Part shown: positions 54,482-62,263 of the stretch, piece after piece
Layout: the number at the start of each line of letters is the position of its first letter
Numbering within the stretch: the first letter of the stretch is position 1
NCBI RefSeq assembly: GCF_027213715.1
Contig: NZ_JAPWGM010000001.1
Span: forward strand, 744,001 to 808,000
Origin: Pedobacter punctiformis
GTDB taxonomy: Bacteria > Bacteroidota > Bacteroidia > Sphingobacteriales > Sphingobacteriaceae
Length of the DNA stretch: 64,000 bases
Direction: 5' to 3'
Program-made: the position numbers and the translations under genes
The notes under the pieces: generated by a model
Seen by the model: only the letters and a program-made list of their open reading frames with translations
What the model was told of the DNA's origin: nothing
Databases searched by the model: none

Positions 54482-54835
54482 ATGATGAATAGAAATTTTA
54501 ATCGGGGTAAGAAATTCGCTTTCTTTTTCCCTGTAGCGGTGCTTATTGCACTGGTACTCGGGTATGTGGTTATGTTTTTATGGAACCTGATTTTGCCGGA
54601 AGCGGCACACGCAGGAAAGCTAAATTATTGGCAAGCGCTTGGCTTGCTTGTACTTTGCCGTATTTTATTTGGAAATTTTGGCCGGGGTGGTGGTTGTAAG
54701 GGTCGGCCCGGTTTTGGTCGCGGCGGCAGATACATGAGAGAAAAGTGGCACAACATGAATCCTAATGAACGTGCTAAATTTCGTTCAGAATGGAGAGAAC
54801 GTTGCAAACAAAGAAACCAAAGAGATTCAAGATAA
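54482..54835 (+). CDS. Small membrane protein with Gly/Arg-rich segment and CpxP-like tail
   Basis: A 117-residue protein. One transmembrane helix is at about 12-34 and a second hydrophobic stretch at about 49-64. A glycine/arginine-rich segment (about 65-83, NFGRGGGCKGRPGFGRGG) precedes a charged helix WHNMNPNERAKFRSEW, which resembles the LTxxQ-type helices of CpxP/Spy. It follows the ECF sigma gene by 10 bp and is probably co-transcribed. A role as anti-sigma or as a stress-induced envelope protein is possible; the sequence does not decide. Confidence 0.7.
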   Translation: MMNRNFNRGKKFAFFFPVAVLIALVLGYVVMFLWNLILPEAAHAGKLNYWQALGLLVLCRILFGNFGRGGGCKGRPGFGRGGRYMREKWHNMNPNERAKFRSEWRERCKQRNQRDSR

Positions 54836-54840
54836 AGAGC

Positions 54841-54866
54841 AGCCGGCAAAAAAGCCGGCTTTTTTA
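54841..54866 (+). terminator. Terminator inside the sigma/Hsp20 cluster
   Basis: An AGCCGGC / GCCGGCT hairpin with a 6-base A loop and a following T-run lies 5 bp after the stop of the small membrane protein. It separates the sigma unit from the two small genes and hsp20. Confidence 0.9.
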
Positions 54867-54985
54867 TTGGACAAATTTTATCCGTCAATGCTTTAGTATG
54901 CAGTAAAAATGCCCGGTTTAAAAAAAATAAAAAATTTAAAGTAAAATCAAAAATCACTCGTCTTCCTAACTAAACAAGAAGAAAG

Positions 54986-55252
54986 ATGAAAAAGATATTA
55001 AAAGCTATAGGATTCGGGATTGTACTGGGTGCAGTCATTTTCTTTATACCATTTGTGTTTAAGTTTATTCTGATTGCTGCGGTAATTGGGTTAACCATAA
55101 AAATGGTTTTTAGAAGCCGAAGAAGATATTTTGCTACCCAGTTTGAAGGGTATTACCCAAATAATTTTCAGCGGATTACTCCAATTGACGGGCAGTGGTA
55201 CAAACCAGAGATTCAGGGAAGCGGAATAACCAGCAATGTTAACGTAAACTAA
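54986..55252 (+). CDS. Small membrane protein of unknown function (88 aa)
   Basis: An 88-residue protein with a hydrophobic stretch (about residues 6-43) that could span the membrane twice with a tight turn. A basic RSRRRYF segment follows, then a C-terminal tail rich in Asn, Tyr and Pro. No family was recognised. It is followed by a 55-codon gene after only 7 bp, so the two are probably translated from the same mRNA. The neighbouring hsp20 suggests a link to stress, but the evidence is positional only. Confidence 0.65.
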   Translation: MKKILKAIGFGIVLGAVIFFIPFVFKFILIAAVIGLTIKMVFRSRRRYFATQFEGYYPNNFQRITPIDGQWYKPEIQGSGITSNVNVN

Positions 55253-55259
55253 TCAAGCG

Positions 55260-55427
55260 ATGAGAATATTTAGAGGACTATTGGCACTTGTTGCTGCAGC
55301 GGCAACTTTTTATGGCCTAAATGTATTAGCGGTTCAAAACGGCTATCCTGATAGACTGGATTTTAAAAACAAGCATTATCACACAAATTGTTCTCACGGA
55401 CATCGGAGTGATAATGATCTTAAATAA
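55260..55427 (+). CDS. Short secreted or membrane-anchored peptide (55 aa)
   Basis: A short open reading frame, ATG at 55260 to TAA at 55425-55427, sits between the 88-aa and hsp20 genes. The protein starts MRIFRGLLALVAAAATFYGL, a good signal peptide or anchor of about 25 residues. The remaining 30 residues are polar and histidine-rich, ending HYHTNCSHGHRSDNDLK. Tight spacing on both sides (7 bp before, 22 bp after) supports it being real. No family was recognised; a metal-binding role for the His/Cys tail is only a guess. Confidence 0.6.
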   Translation: MRIFRGLLALVAAAATFYGLNVLAVQNGYPDRLDFKNKHYHTNCSHGHRSDNDLK

Positions 55428-55449
55428 ATAACAATTAAAATTAAACAAC

Positions 55450-55899
55450 ATGTATAACGAACAATTTAAAACAGATAGAATGAATAGAGGTTGTGGCCGC
55501 GGGGGTCACAGATTTGGCGGCCGCTTTGGACATGGTCATGGCAGAAATTTTGAAGGTAGATTTGGTGAGGCTTTTCGTCGCGTACCGGTAAATATTGAAG
55601 AAAATGACGATCATTTCATCATCCACCTTTATGCTCCGGCATTGATTAAAGAAAATTTAAAGGTGGTTACCAAAAATGATGTTTTAACCATTAGCTACAA
55701 ACCTGCTGAAGAAAATAAAGAAACAAATACTTTTAGCCGCAGAGAATATGCCAATGGTGCTTTTGAAAGAGGTTTTGCCTTAAATGCAAAGGTTTTAACC
55801 GAAAACATTTCAGTAACTTATGCCGATGGAATTTTGAAGGTAACTTTACCTAAAAATCCGGAGACTAACACGCCTGCCAAAGACATTTTGGTCGACTAA
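55450..55899 (+). CDS. Hsp20/alpha-crystallin small heat-shock protein
   Basis: Chaperone of 149 residues. A Gly/Arg/His-rich N-terminus (about 13-45, with RGGHRFGGRFGHGHG) is unusual for the family and similar in composition to a segment in the small membrane protein upstream. The alpha-crystallin domain covers about 48-138, with VPVNIEENDDHFIIHLYAPALIKENL and a conserved GILKVTLPKNPE near the end. A C-terminal extension of a few residues follows. The protein should hold unfolded proteins; it may be induced by the sigma factor 1.5 kb upstream. Confidence 0.9.
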   Translation: MYNEQFKTDRMNRGCGRGGHRFGGRFGHGHGRNFEGRFGEAFRRVPVNIEENDDHFIIHLYAPALIKENLKVVTKNDVLTISYKPAEENKETNTFSRREYANGAFERGFALNAKVLTENISVTYADGILKVTLPKNPETNTPAKDILVD

Positions 55900-55916
55900 G
55901 CAATACCTTAAATATC

Positions 55917-55958
55917 AAAGAGGGTGTATCATTAAACATATTGATACACCCTCTTTTT
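55917..55958 (+). terminator. Terminator of hsp20
   Basis: A 15-bp AAAGAGGGTGTATCA / TGATACACCCTCTTT stem with a T-run after it lies 17 bp past the stop codon. Confidence 0.92.
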
Positions 55959-56053
55959 ACCAAATAAAAAAACTAAACATTAACAGATCTTGATTTTTTT
56001 TGAAACTAAAGCGTTCCTATTTAATTAAAAATCGCAGCTGAATAATTTACAGC

Positions 56054-56084
56054 TTGCTATTGGCTACAATTTGAGGTACTTTTG
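56054..56084 (+). promoter_or_regulatory. Promoter of the DEAD-box helicase gene
   Basis: TTG at 56054-56056 and TACTTTTG at 56077-56084 are separated by 20 bases, within the usual range for Bacteroidota promoters. The expected start of transcription is about 18 nt before the TTG start codon. Confidence 0.6.
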
Positions 56085-56108
56085 TTGAAATAAAAAAATT
56101 ACAACATA

Positions 56109-57341
56109 TTGAATTTTAACGACTTTAACTTCAACCCCGATTTATACGAAGGCTTAATGGCCATGGGGTATAAAAGCGCTACTCCTATACAAGAACAAGC
56201 TATTCCGGTCATTTTAGATAACCATGATATTATTGCCTGTGCACAAACCGGAACCGGAAAAACGGCCAGTTATCTTTTACCGGTAATGGATAAAATAAGC
56301 AGAGCGGAAAACAGGCACAACAATACATTAATTTTAGCACCAACAAGAGAGCTTGCCCAACAAATCGATTTACAGGTTGAGGCTTTGGCTTACTTCACCA
56401 ACATCAGCTCCCTGGCCGTTTATGGTGGTGGTGATGGAATTGCATACGAACAGCAAAAACGTTCTATGCGTGAAGGTGTGGATATCATTATTGCAACTCC
56501 GGGCAGATTAATGGCGCACTTATCGTCGGGTGTTTTAAAGCTGGAACATTTACAGCATTTGATTTTAGATGAAGCCGACAGAATGCTGGATATGGGTTTC
56601 TATGACGATATTATCCGCATCATCAGTTACCTGCCTAAAAAAAGGCAAACACTTTTGTTTTCGGCTACCATGGCTCCAAAAATACGGACTATGGCCGGAC
56701 GAATTTTACACGAGCCAAAGCAAATTACCATTTCCATCGCTAAACCTGCAGAAGGCATTGATCAGCAGGCTTACAATATTCACGATCAGCAAAAACAAGC
56801 TTTATTAACGGATATTTTTAAAAGCGATCAGTATAAAAGCAGCATTATTTTTGTTTCTACAAAGGATAAAGTTAAAGCGCTTTACAAAACCTTTAAAAGT
56901 TTAGGCATTAAAGCGGAAGCTTTCCACTCTGATTTAGGTCAGAAAGAACGTGAAGACATCTTACTGGCTTTTAAAAACAGAAGATTACCCATTTTAATAG
57001 GAACGGATGTTTTATCCCGCGGCATTGATGTTGAAGGGATTGATTTGGTTATTAATTACGATGTTCCAGGTGATCCGGCAGACTATGTACACCGGATTGG
57101 CCGTACGGCCAGAGCCGCAACAAAAGGAACCGCAATAACACTGGTAAACGGCCGGGACAAACGCAAGTTTGATAACATTGAAAAACTAATTGAAAAGCAG
57201 GTTCCCAGAATGCCTCTGCCAGAAAGTATTGCAGCAATAGAAATTACACATGTAGAGGAAAAACGCCCTCAGCATAATAAAAATGGTAAGAAAAAGGTTT
57301 GGCATAAGAAGAAAAAACCCAATCCTTCGGGCGAAGTTTAA
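56109..57341 (+). CDS. DEAD-box RNA helicase
   Basis: ATP-dependent RNA helicase of 410 residues. The Q motif ATPIQEQAIP, Walker A AQTGTGKT, PTRELAQQ, DEAD in LDEADRMLDMGF, SAT, and HRIGRTAR follow one another in the normal order. The C-terminal 30 residues are strongly basic (GKKKVWHKKKKP), a common RNA-binding tail. A stop at 56091-56093 leaves the TTG at 56109 as the only standard start. It stands alone and could take part in ribosome assembly or mRNA turnover; the client RNA is unknown. Confidence 0.93.
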   Translation: MNFNDFNFNPDLYEGLMAMGYKSATPIQEQAIPVILDNHDIIACAQTGTGKTASYLLPVMDKISRAENRHNNTLILAPTRELAQQIDLQVEALAYFTNISSLAVYGGGDGIAYEQQKRSMREGVDIIIATPGRLMAHLSSGVLKLEHLQHLILDEADRMLDMGFYDDIIRIISYLPKKRQTLLFSATMAPKIRTMAGRILHEPKQITISIAKPAEGIDQQAYNIHDQQKQALLTDIFKSDQYKSSIIFVSTKDKVKALYKTFKSLGIKAEAFHSDLGQKEREDILLAFKNRRLPILIGTDVLSRGIDVEGIDLVINYDVPGDPADYVHRIGRTARAATKGTAITLVNGRDKRKFDNIEKLIEKQVPRMPLPESIAAIEITHVEEKRPQHNKNGKKKVWHKKKKPNPSGEV

Positions 57342-57385
57342 GTCTGTTTTTATTAATCATTCTTTACTGATTATTTAACAAAAGA

Positions 57386-57493
57386 GTAATTTTTGCAAAT
57401 GAGTACGGCGATGCCGGCACAAGTGATTTTATTACCGGTTTAATGGAAACACACGGAGAAATGAGCTGGTTTTTAAGGACTCATTTAAAATAG
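57386..57493 (+). pseudogene. Probable remnant of the C-terminus of a dps gene
   Basis: The frame ending at the TAG at 57491-57493 reads YGDAGTSDFITGLMETHGEM and SWFLRTHLK. The order (acidic-Gly-Thr, FITGLMExH, W-aromatic-LR, then stop) is that of the last helix of Dps/ferritin-like proteins. No start codon or upstream body of a dps gene precedes it; an in-frame stop lies at 57368-57370. A terminator hairpin still follows at 57513. It appears to be the tail of a deleted gene; a search is needed to confirm the family. Confidence 0.5.
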
Positions 57494-57512
57494 CCGGCAG
57501 AAATTTGTATAT

Positions 57513-57550
57513 AAATGCCAACAGGAGAAATCTTATTGGCATTTTTCTTT
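57513..57550 (+). terminator. Terminator downstream of the helicase / dps remnant
   Basis: An AAATGCCAA / TTGGCATTT stem (57513-57521 with 57536-57544) has a 14-base loop and is followed by a T-rich run. It overlaps the -33 box of the next gene. Confidence 0.7.
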
Positions 57551-57564
57551 TATCCCTATCTTTG
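57536..57564 (+). promoter_or_regulatory. Promoter of the AEC transporter gene
   Basis: TTG at 57536-57538 and TATCTTTG at 57557-57564 are 18 bases apart and match the Bacteroidota consensus. The ATG at 57573 lies only 8 bases after the -7 box, so the mRNA is expected to have almost no leader. Confidence 0.7.
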
Positions 57565-57572
57565 CCCCAATC

Positions 57573-58487
57573 ATGGCAAATTTCTTCCTCATCGGCTTAT
57601 GTATTTTAGCCGGTATTCTCTTCAGAAAAAGTAAAACACTACCCAAAGATGCACATAAAGGCATTAATGCATGGATTATTTACATTGCACTCCCTGCGGT
57701 ATCCTTTAAATATTTACCGCACATACAATGGAGCAAAGATCTGCTCTTTCCTGCCCTGGCACCCATTGGTGTTTGGATGCTTGGCTGGCTTTTTATCACC
57801 GTTTATAAGAAATTTAATAGCGGAATGAGCAAAGCCACGGCCGGAGGATTAAAATTAACCAGCGCTTTAAGTAATACTTCTTTTGTGGGTTTTCCTTTAA
57901 TTGTAGCTTATTTTAGCGAAAAAGAACTCGCCATTGCAATTATATGCGATCAGATTACCTTTACTTTATTGTCAACCATCGGAATTATTGTTGCCATCCG
58001 CTCTTCACAATCGCAAAAGCTAAGTGCAAAACTGGTTTTAAAAAAAGTATTAACATTTCCGCCGCTTATTGGTTGCGTGTTGGCCTTGATTTTACCCAAA
58101 TACGTTAATCTTTCTGCTTTTGATCCAATGTTTGATAAACTTGCAGGTACTGTAGGTCCGCTGGCTTTATTTTCGATTGGATTACAATTAAAATTTGGTG
58201 GCTGGTACGGCGAAATCAAACACATTAGTACAGCCTTACTTTATAAATTAATTCTTGCCCCGGCAGCCATTCTTCTTATTGCCATTATGCTTGGTACGCA
58301 CGGTACCATTACTAAAATAACCATATTTGAAATGGCAATGCCTACACTTTTAACCGCAGGCGTTGTTGCTGATCAATATAGTCTTAATCCTAAATTATCA
58401 AACCTCGTGGTGGGGATTGGGATTTTACTTTCTTTTATAACCACAGGGCTATGGTGGCTGGTGCTCCATTATTCAGCATTAGTTTAG
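57573..58487 (+). CDS. AEC-family membrane transporter
   Basis: Membrane protein of 304 residues with about ten hydrophobic segments in two halves. It belongs to the auxin efflux carrier (AEC) family, with FLIGLCILAGILFRK at the start and LTSALSNTSFVGFPLIVAYF and MAMPTLLTAGVVADQYSLNPKL as family signatures. Members move organic acids or related compounds, in bacteria often malate or malonate; the substrate here is unknown. It stands alone, convergent with pepC, and shares a strong bidirectional terminator. Confidence 0.88.
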   Translation: MANFFLIGLCILAGILFRKSKTLPKDAHKGINAWIIYIALPAVSFKYLPHIQWSKDLLFPALAPIGVWMLGWLFITVYKKFNSGMSKATAGGLKLTSALSNTSFVGFPLIVAYFSEKELAIAIICDQITFTLLSTIGIIVAIRSSQSQKLSAKLVLKKVLTFPPLIGCVLALILPKYVNLSAFDPMFDKLAGTVGPLALFSIGLQLKFGGWYGEIKHISTALLYKLILAPAAILLIAIMLGTHGTITKITIFEMAMPTLLTAGVVADQYSLNPKLSNLVVGIGILLSFITTGLWWLVLHYSALV

Positions 58488-58504
58488 AACGGAAAATTTA
58501 ACAT

Positions 58505-58541
58505 AAAAAAGGGCTGCACAAATGATGTGCAGCCCTTTTTT
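58505..58541. terminator. Bidirectional terminator between AEC transporter and pepC
   Basis: An AAAAAGGGCTGCACA / TGTGCAGCCCTTTTT stem with a 5-base loop lies between convergent genes. A runs on one side and T runs on the other serve both directions. Confidence 0.93.
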
Positions 58542-58562
58542 ATAAACTCAATCAAGTTTGGT

Positions 58563-59756
58563 TTACAAACCTAATTTCTTAGAAATAGCACCAGGGATAC
58601 CTGCTTTATTCAATAAGATGGCCGTAGTTTTATATTTCACAAAGTTTTTAGTTACGTACAAATAACCTTTATAATCATTGGTTACACCCCATGAGTTTTT
58701 AACAATATAATATTCTTTACCGTTTTGATCTTTAGCTACGCCAACAATGTGCATACCATGATCATCGGTGGTCTGGTAATTATCAAATGCCAGCTGACGG
58801 TTTTCCTGGGTAATCTCCATTTCTGGTTTCGGACCGTCAAACATTTCTGTTTTTTGTTTTGCTGTCATTTCTGCAAAAGGAGTTTCAGGAACGTAAGCAA
58901 CACCGTTTTTGTAACTGAAAGATTTCTCGCTCACATCCGTTGCCCATGCAACTGTATAGCCAGCTTTTAAAGCATGATCAATGATATCGGTTAATTCATT
59001 TACCTGAACGTTATAAACCTGATCGAAAGACCAGTTATCAGGCACTAACAAAGTAAACTTCGTATAAAAAGGATGATCGTTGAATGATGATAATTCTACA
59101 TAGTTATCCGGGTTGATGCCCACCACTTCATTGGCGAAAGTTTTTGCAGTATATTTTTTCCCTTTGTAGGTAAAGTTTTCAGGTACTTCGCCTAAATAAG
59201 CGTCGATAATACCGGTATAAGCTTTTATCCAGTTTGGCGTTAATTCGCCATTAGAATTTTTAACAACAGCATCTAAAACACCTTTTTCAAGATCGCCCAG
59301 CTCAGCTGTTTTATTAATTTTAGTACCGTAGTTTAAGCCGGTATAAACCTCCTGCGGTACTGCACCATACTTTCTGTACATGTTAATCACATCATGTAAA
59401 GCGCCGCCATCGCCTAAGGTAACCGCACCATGCATGCGTACATAGTTTTTTCCTTTTTCTACATAAGCGTTACGTGCTGTAAAAAGCTGAGATAAGTTTA
59501 CAGGTTCTTTTCCTGCCTTAATCATTTCCGACTCTAAAAAAGAGTTGGTAGAATAACTCCAGCAGGTACCTGATGAACCTTGATTTTTAACGGGGGTGTT
59601 TGCAAGGTTAATTACATCCGTAAATTTAAATGCATCCTTACTGTTTTCGCTTTGATTGTTTTTTAAAGAATTTACAAGGTTGTCTTGTGCATATGTTGTC
59701 ATTACAGATAACGACAATGCCAAACCAACCACACTTAGTTTTGTGTATTTGATCAT
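58563..59756 (-). CDS. pepC: Exported C1-family aminopeptidase (PepC/bleomycin hydrolase type)
   Basis: Cysteine peptidase of 397 residues. The signal peptide (about 1-23, ending TYAQ) sends it to the periplasm, unlike the cytoplasmic PepC of Gram-positive bacteria. Active-site residues are visible: Cys65 in NQGSSGTCWSYS, His336 in DDHGMHIVG and Asn354 in VKNSWG. The start at MIKYTK is the natural one because the signal sequence follows directly. It probably trims peptides N-terminally. It stands alone between two convergent or spaced genes. Confidence 0.92.
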   Translation of the reverse strand: MIKYTKLSVVGLALSLSVMTTYAQDNLVNSLKNNQSENSKDAFKFTDVINLANTPVKNQGSSGTCWSYSTNSFLESEMIKAGKEPVNLSQLFTARNAYVEKGKNYVRMHGAVTLGDGGALHDVINMYRKYGAVPQEVYTGLNYGTKINKTAELGDLEKGVLDAVVKNSNGELTPNWIKAYTGIIDAYLGEVPENFTYKGKKYTAKTFANEVVGINPDNYVELSSFNDHPFYTKFTLLVPDNWSFDQVYNVQVNELTDIIDHALKAGYTVAWATDVSEKSFSYKNGVAYVPETPFAEMTAKQKTEMFDGPKPEMEITQENRQLAFDNYQTTDDHGMHIVGVAKDQNGKEYYIVKNSWGVTNDYKGYLYVTKNFVKYKTTAILLNKAGIPGAISKKLGL

Positions 59757-59870
59757 TTTTATGAATTTATTAAGATCGGGCTAAGTTATAAAAATGTTAA
59801 TATTCAGAACGGGATTTGACCATAATAATTCAGCTTCAGCCCTACTTATTACAACAATATTGCGTTTACA

Positions 59871-61298
59871 TTAACATTCGGGTAAACTGATTGGAATATT
59901 AGTTGCCAAACCACCATCTGAAGTCTCTTTATACTTTTCATTCATATCCAGAGCCGTTTCCCACATGGTATTTACAACAGCATCCAAACTCACTTTTGCT
60001 TTGTCGGGGTTACTTTGCAAGGCCAGTTGACTTGCTGTGATGGCTTTAATAGCCCCCATGGTATTTCTTTCAATGCATGGAATTTGAACCAATCCTCCGA
60101 TAGGATCGCAGGTTAAGCCTAAATGATGTTCCATGGCAATTTCTGCGGCCATTAAAACTTGTCTTTGCGAACCTCCGAGACATTCAGTTAAAGCTGCTGC
60201 AGCCATGGCTGACGATACGCCTATTTCGGCCTGACAACCGCCCATAGCAGCTGATATTGTCGCTCCTTTTTTGAAAATACTTCCTACTTCCGATGCGCAG
60301 GCAATAAACTGGATAATTTTGTCTTCAGAATAGCCATCGCAAAAGGTAATAAAATATTGCAATACAGCCGGAATTACACCTGCTGCACCATTGGTTGGGG
60401 CCGTTACTACCCTGCCAAATGAAGCATTTTCTTCATTTACGGCCAGTGCAAAACAACTTACCCAGTCTAAAATATAATTAAAGCCGTTTCCGCCCTTTCT
60501 TATGGCGGTTATCCAGCTGTCGTAATCGTGGTATTCACTTTTACCTGTTAAACGTTTATTTAAAGGAAATGCTCTTCTGGCTACATTTAATCCTCCAGGT
60601 AAAAAACCAGTTGTGTGGCAGCCCCGGTAAATACAATCACGCATAACATAAAAGTGCTGCAAAATTCCTTTTTTGGTTTCTGCTTCGGTTCTCCAGGCCA
60701 GTTCATTTTCCATCACCACCTCGCTTACCTTTAAACCTGTAGATAAACACCAGTGCAATAAGTCTTTTGCTTTTTCTACAGGAAATGGTAAATCAACCTG
60801 TACTTTTTTACTATTGTCCTCTCCTTCTTTTACCACAAAACCGCCACCAATAGAATAATAGGTTTCGGAAATGGCTTTTCCGCTTTTTAAAAAAGCCTGA
60901 AAAGTTACCGCATTGGGGTGATAAGGTAAACTTTCTGCAAATAAGAAAAGAAGGTCGTTATCATAATCAAAATTGATTTCCAGACTTCCAGCAAGATTAA
61001 GTTTTTTCTCTTTCTGGATACTTTCAAAAGTTGGTGTTACTGCATCCACATCAAAAGTTACCGGATCAGCACCAGTTAAACCTAATAAAATGGCTACATC
61101 GGTGCCATGACCTTTCCCGGTTTTAGCCAGGGAGCCATAAAGTAAAATTTTAATACATTCTACCTCTTTCAGCAGATTATTTTGAAGCAGTGAAGATGTA
61201 AATTGCTGAGCGGCTCTCCAGGGGCCTAATGTATGTGAACTGGATGGGCCGATACCAATTTTAAAAATATCAAAAACTGAAATTTGTTCCTTAATCAT
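59871..61298 (-). CDS. sdaA: L-serine ammonia-lyase (iron-sulfur type)
   Basis: Single-chain L-serine dehydratase of 475 residues producing pyruvate and ammonia. The N-terminal domain opens [23 protein letters not shown], the family signature. The catalytic domain contains [20 protein letters not shown] and [19 protein letters not shown], whose cysteines bind the 4Fe-4S cluster. The length and domain order match the bacterial type with no insertions. It follows the mgtC-like gene by 124 bp on the same strand. It is expected to feed serine carbon into central metabolism. Confidence 0.95.
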   Translation of the reverse strand: MIKEQISVFDIFKIGIGPSSSHTLGPWRAAQQFTSSLLQNNLLKEVECIKILLYGSLAKTGKGHGTDVAILLGLTGADPVTFDVDAVTPTFESIQKEKKLNLAGSLEINFDYDNDLLFLFAESLPYHPNAVTFQAFLKSGKAISETYYSIGGGFVVKEGEDNSKKVQVDLPFPVEKAKDLLHWCLSTGLKVSEVVMENELAWRTEAETKKGILQHFYVMRDCIYRGCHTTGFLPGGLNVARRAFPLNKRLTGKSEYHDYDSWITAIRKGGNGFNYILDWVSCFALAVNEENASFGRVVTAPTNGAAGVIPAVLQYFITFCDGYSEDKIIQFIACASEVGSIFKKGATISAAMGGCQAEIGVSSAMAAAALTECLGGSQRQVLMAAEIAMEHHLGLTCDPIGGLVQIPCIERNTMGAIKAITASQLALQSNPDKAKVSLDAVVNTMWETALDMNEKYKETSDGGLATNIPISLPEC

Positions 61299-61422
61299 TT
61301 AACTAAATTTTTCTGCCGGGATCTGCAAAAATCCTTGCACAAATACAAAGCTACTATAGTTTTTCAGGAAATGCATCTTTATTAGCGGGTATAATTCACA
61401 AAATAATCGGGATTGGGTTGTT

Positions 61423-62079
61423 TTAAAAATCAAACTCGATAATGTCTTTATCCTTGAGCATGTTTTCAACAAATTTTTGATGGTTGGCTGGCTTGCCAAC
61501 AGCGGTCCAGTTTCCAGTAATCATTCCGTTTGCAAGTTCCTGTTTCCCGCGTTGAGGTTTTAATTTATATTGAATAAAAAGTTCTTCGTAAGCATTTAAA
61601 GTATGAGGTTCGTGTTTTTTTACAATGCGGTAATTACGTTTCGTAAATCTTCTGTCGCCAATTTCCTCAATAAAAGGGAAAGTGAATAAGGCGAGCAAAA
61701 CCACTGCAGTTACACCAATAGCCTGCTCGTAAAAGCCGGCCCCTACGGCCATCCCAATGGCGGCAACAATCCAGATTACACAAGCTGTTGTTAAACCTTT
61801 AACCCTGTTTTCTTCTTTAAAAATAACACCTGCACCCAAAAAACCTATTCCGGTTACAATGTTAGAGGCAATTCGATCGTGACTCGTTAATCCAATTTTT
61901 ATGGATAGTATGGTAAAAAGTGTTGAGCCCAGGCCAATCATTATCATGGTTTTTAATCCGGCTGATTTACTTCTATACTCCCGCTCTGCACCAACTAATC
62001 CACAAAGCAAGGTGGCTAATAAAAATTTATTGACTTCTGTTTGTGTTAAAAAATGACTGCTCTCGAAAAAACTTTCCAT
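61423..62079 (-). CDS. MgtC/SapB-family membrane protein
   Basis: A 218-residue membrane protein. Four or five transmembrane helices fill the first 130 residues, with LLCGLVGAEREYRSKSAGLKTMIMIGLGSTLF and ASNIVTGIGFLGAGVIFKEE as family hallmarks. A cytoplasmic C-terminal domain of about 80 residues follows. MgtC proteins support growth at low magnesium and in hosts; the molecular role remains debated. It stands alone upstream of sdaA. Confidence 0.9.
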   Translation of the reverse strand: MESFFESSHFLTQTEVNKFLLATLLCGLVGAEREYRSKSAGLKTMIMIGLGSTLFTILSIKIGLTSHDRIASNIVTGIGFLGAGVIFKEENRVKGLTTACVIWIVAAIGMAVGAGFYEQAIGVTAVVLLALFTFPFIEEIGDRRFTKRNYRIVKKHEPHTLNAYEELFIQYKLKPQRGKQELANGMITGNWTAVGKPANHQKFVENMLKDKDIIEFDF

Positions 62080-62194
62080 ATTAATTGTATCGATTATGAA
62101 AATTAGTAAAAATCAGGATATGTTACGCCATTTAATCCGGATAATTTAAAATGGAGAGAGAAAATGCCGACCGGCAAATGCTCCAACAGCTGTA

Positions 62195-62232
62195 AAACAA
62201 AAATTCCCCTAAAGCTTTGGCCTTAGGGGAAT
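62195..62232 (-). terminator. Terminator of groL
   Basis: An ATTCCCCTAA / TTAGGGGAAT stem (62203-62212 with 62223-62232) has a 10-base loop. A TTTTTGTTTT run follows on the minus strand, shortly after the groL stop. Confidence 0.9.
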
Positions 62233-62263
62233 AATTTTATAATAAACCGTTAGGTTGTACGAA

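Noticed and set aside
61299..61499. A 66-codon minus-strand frame between sdaA and mgtC
   Set aside because: It overlaps the mgtC-like coding region in another frame and ends at the sdaA start. No signal or family is visible.
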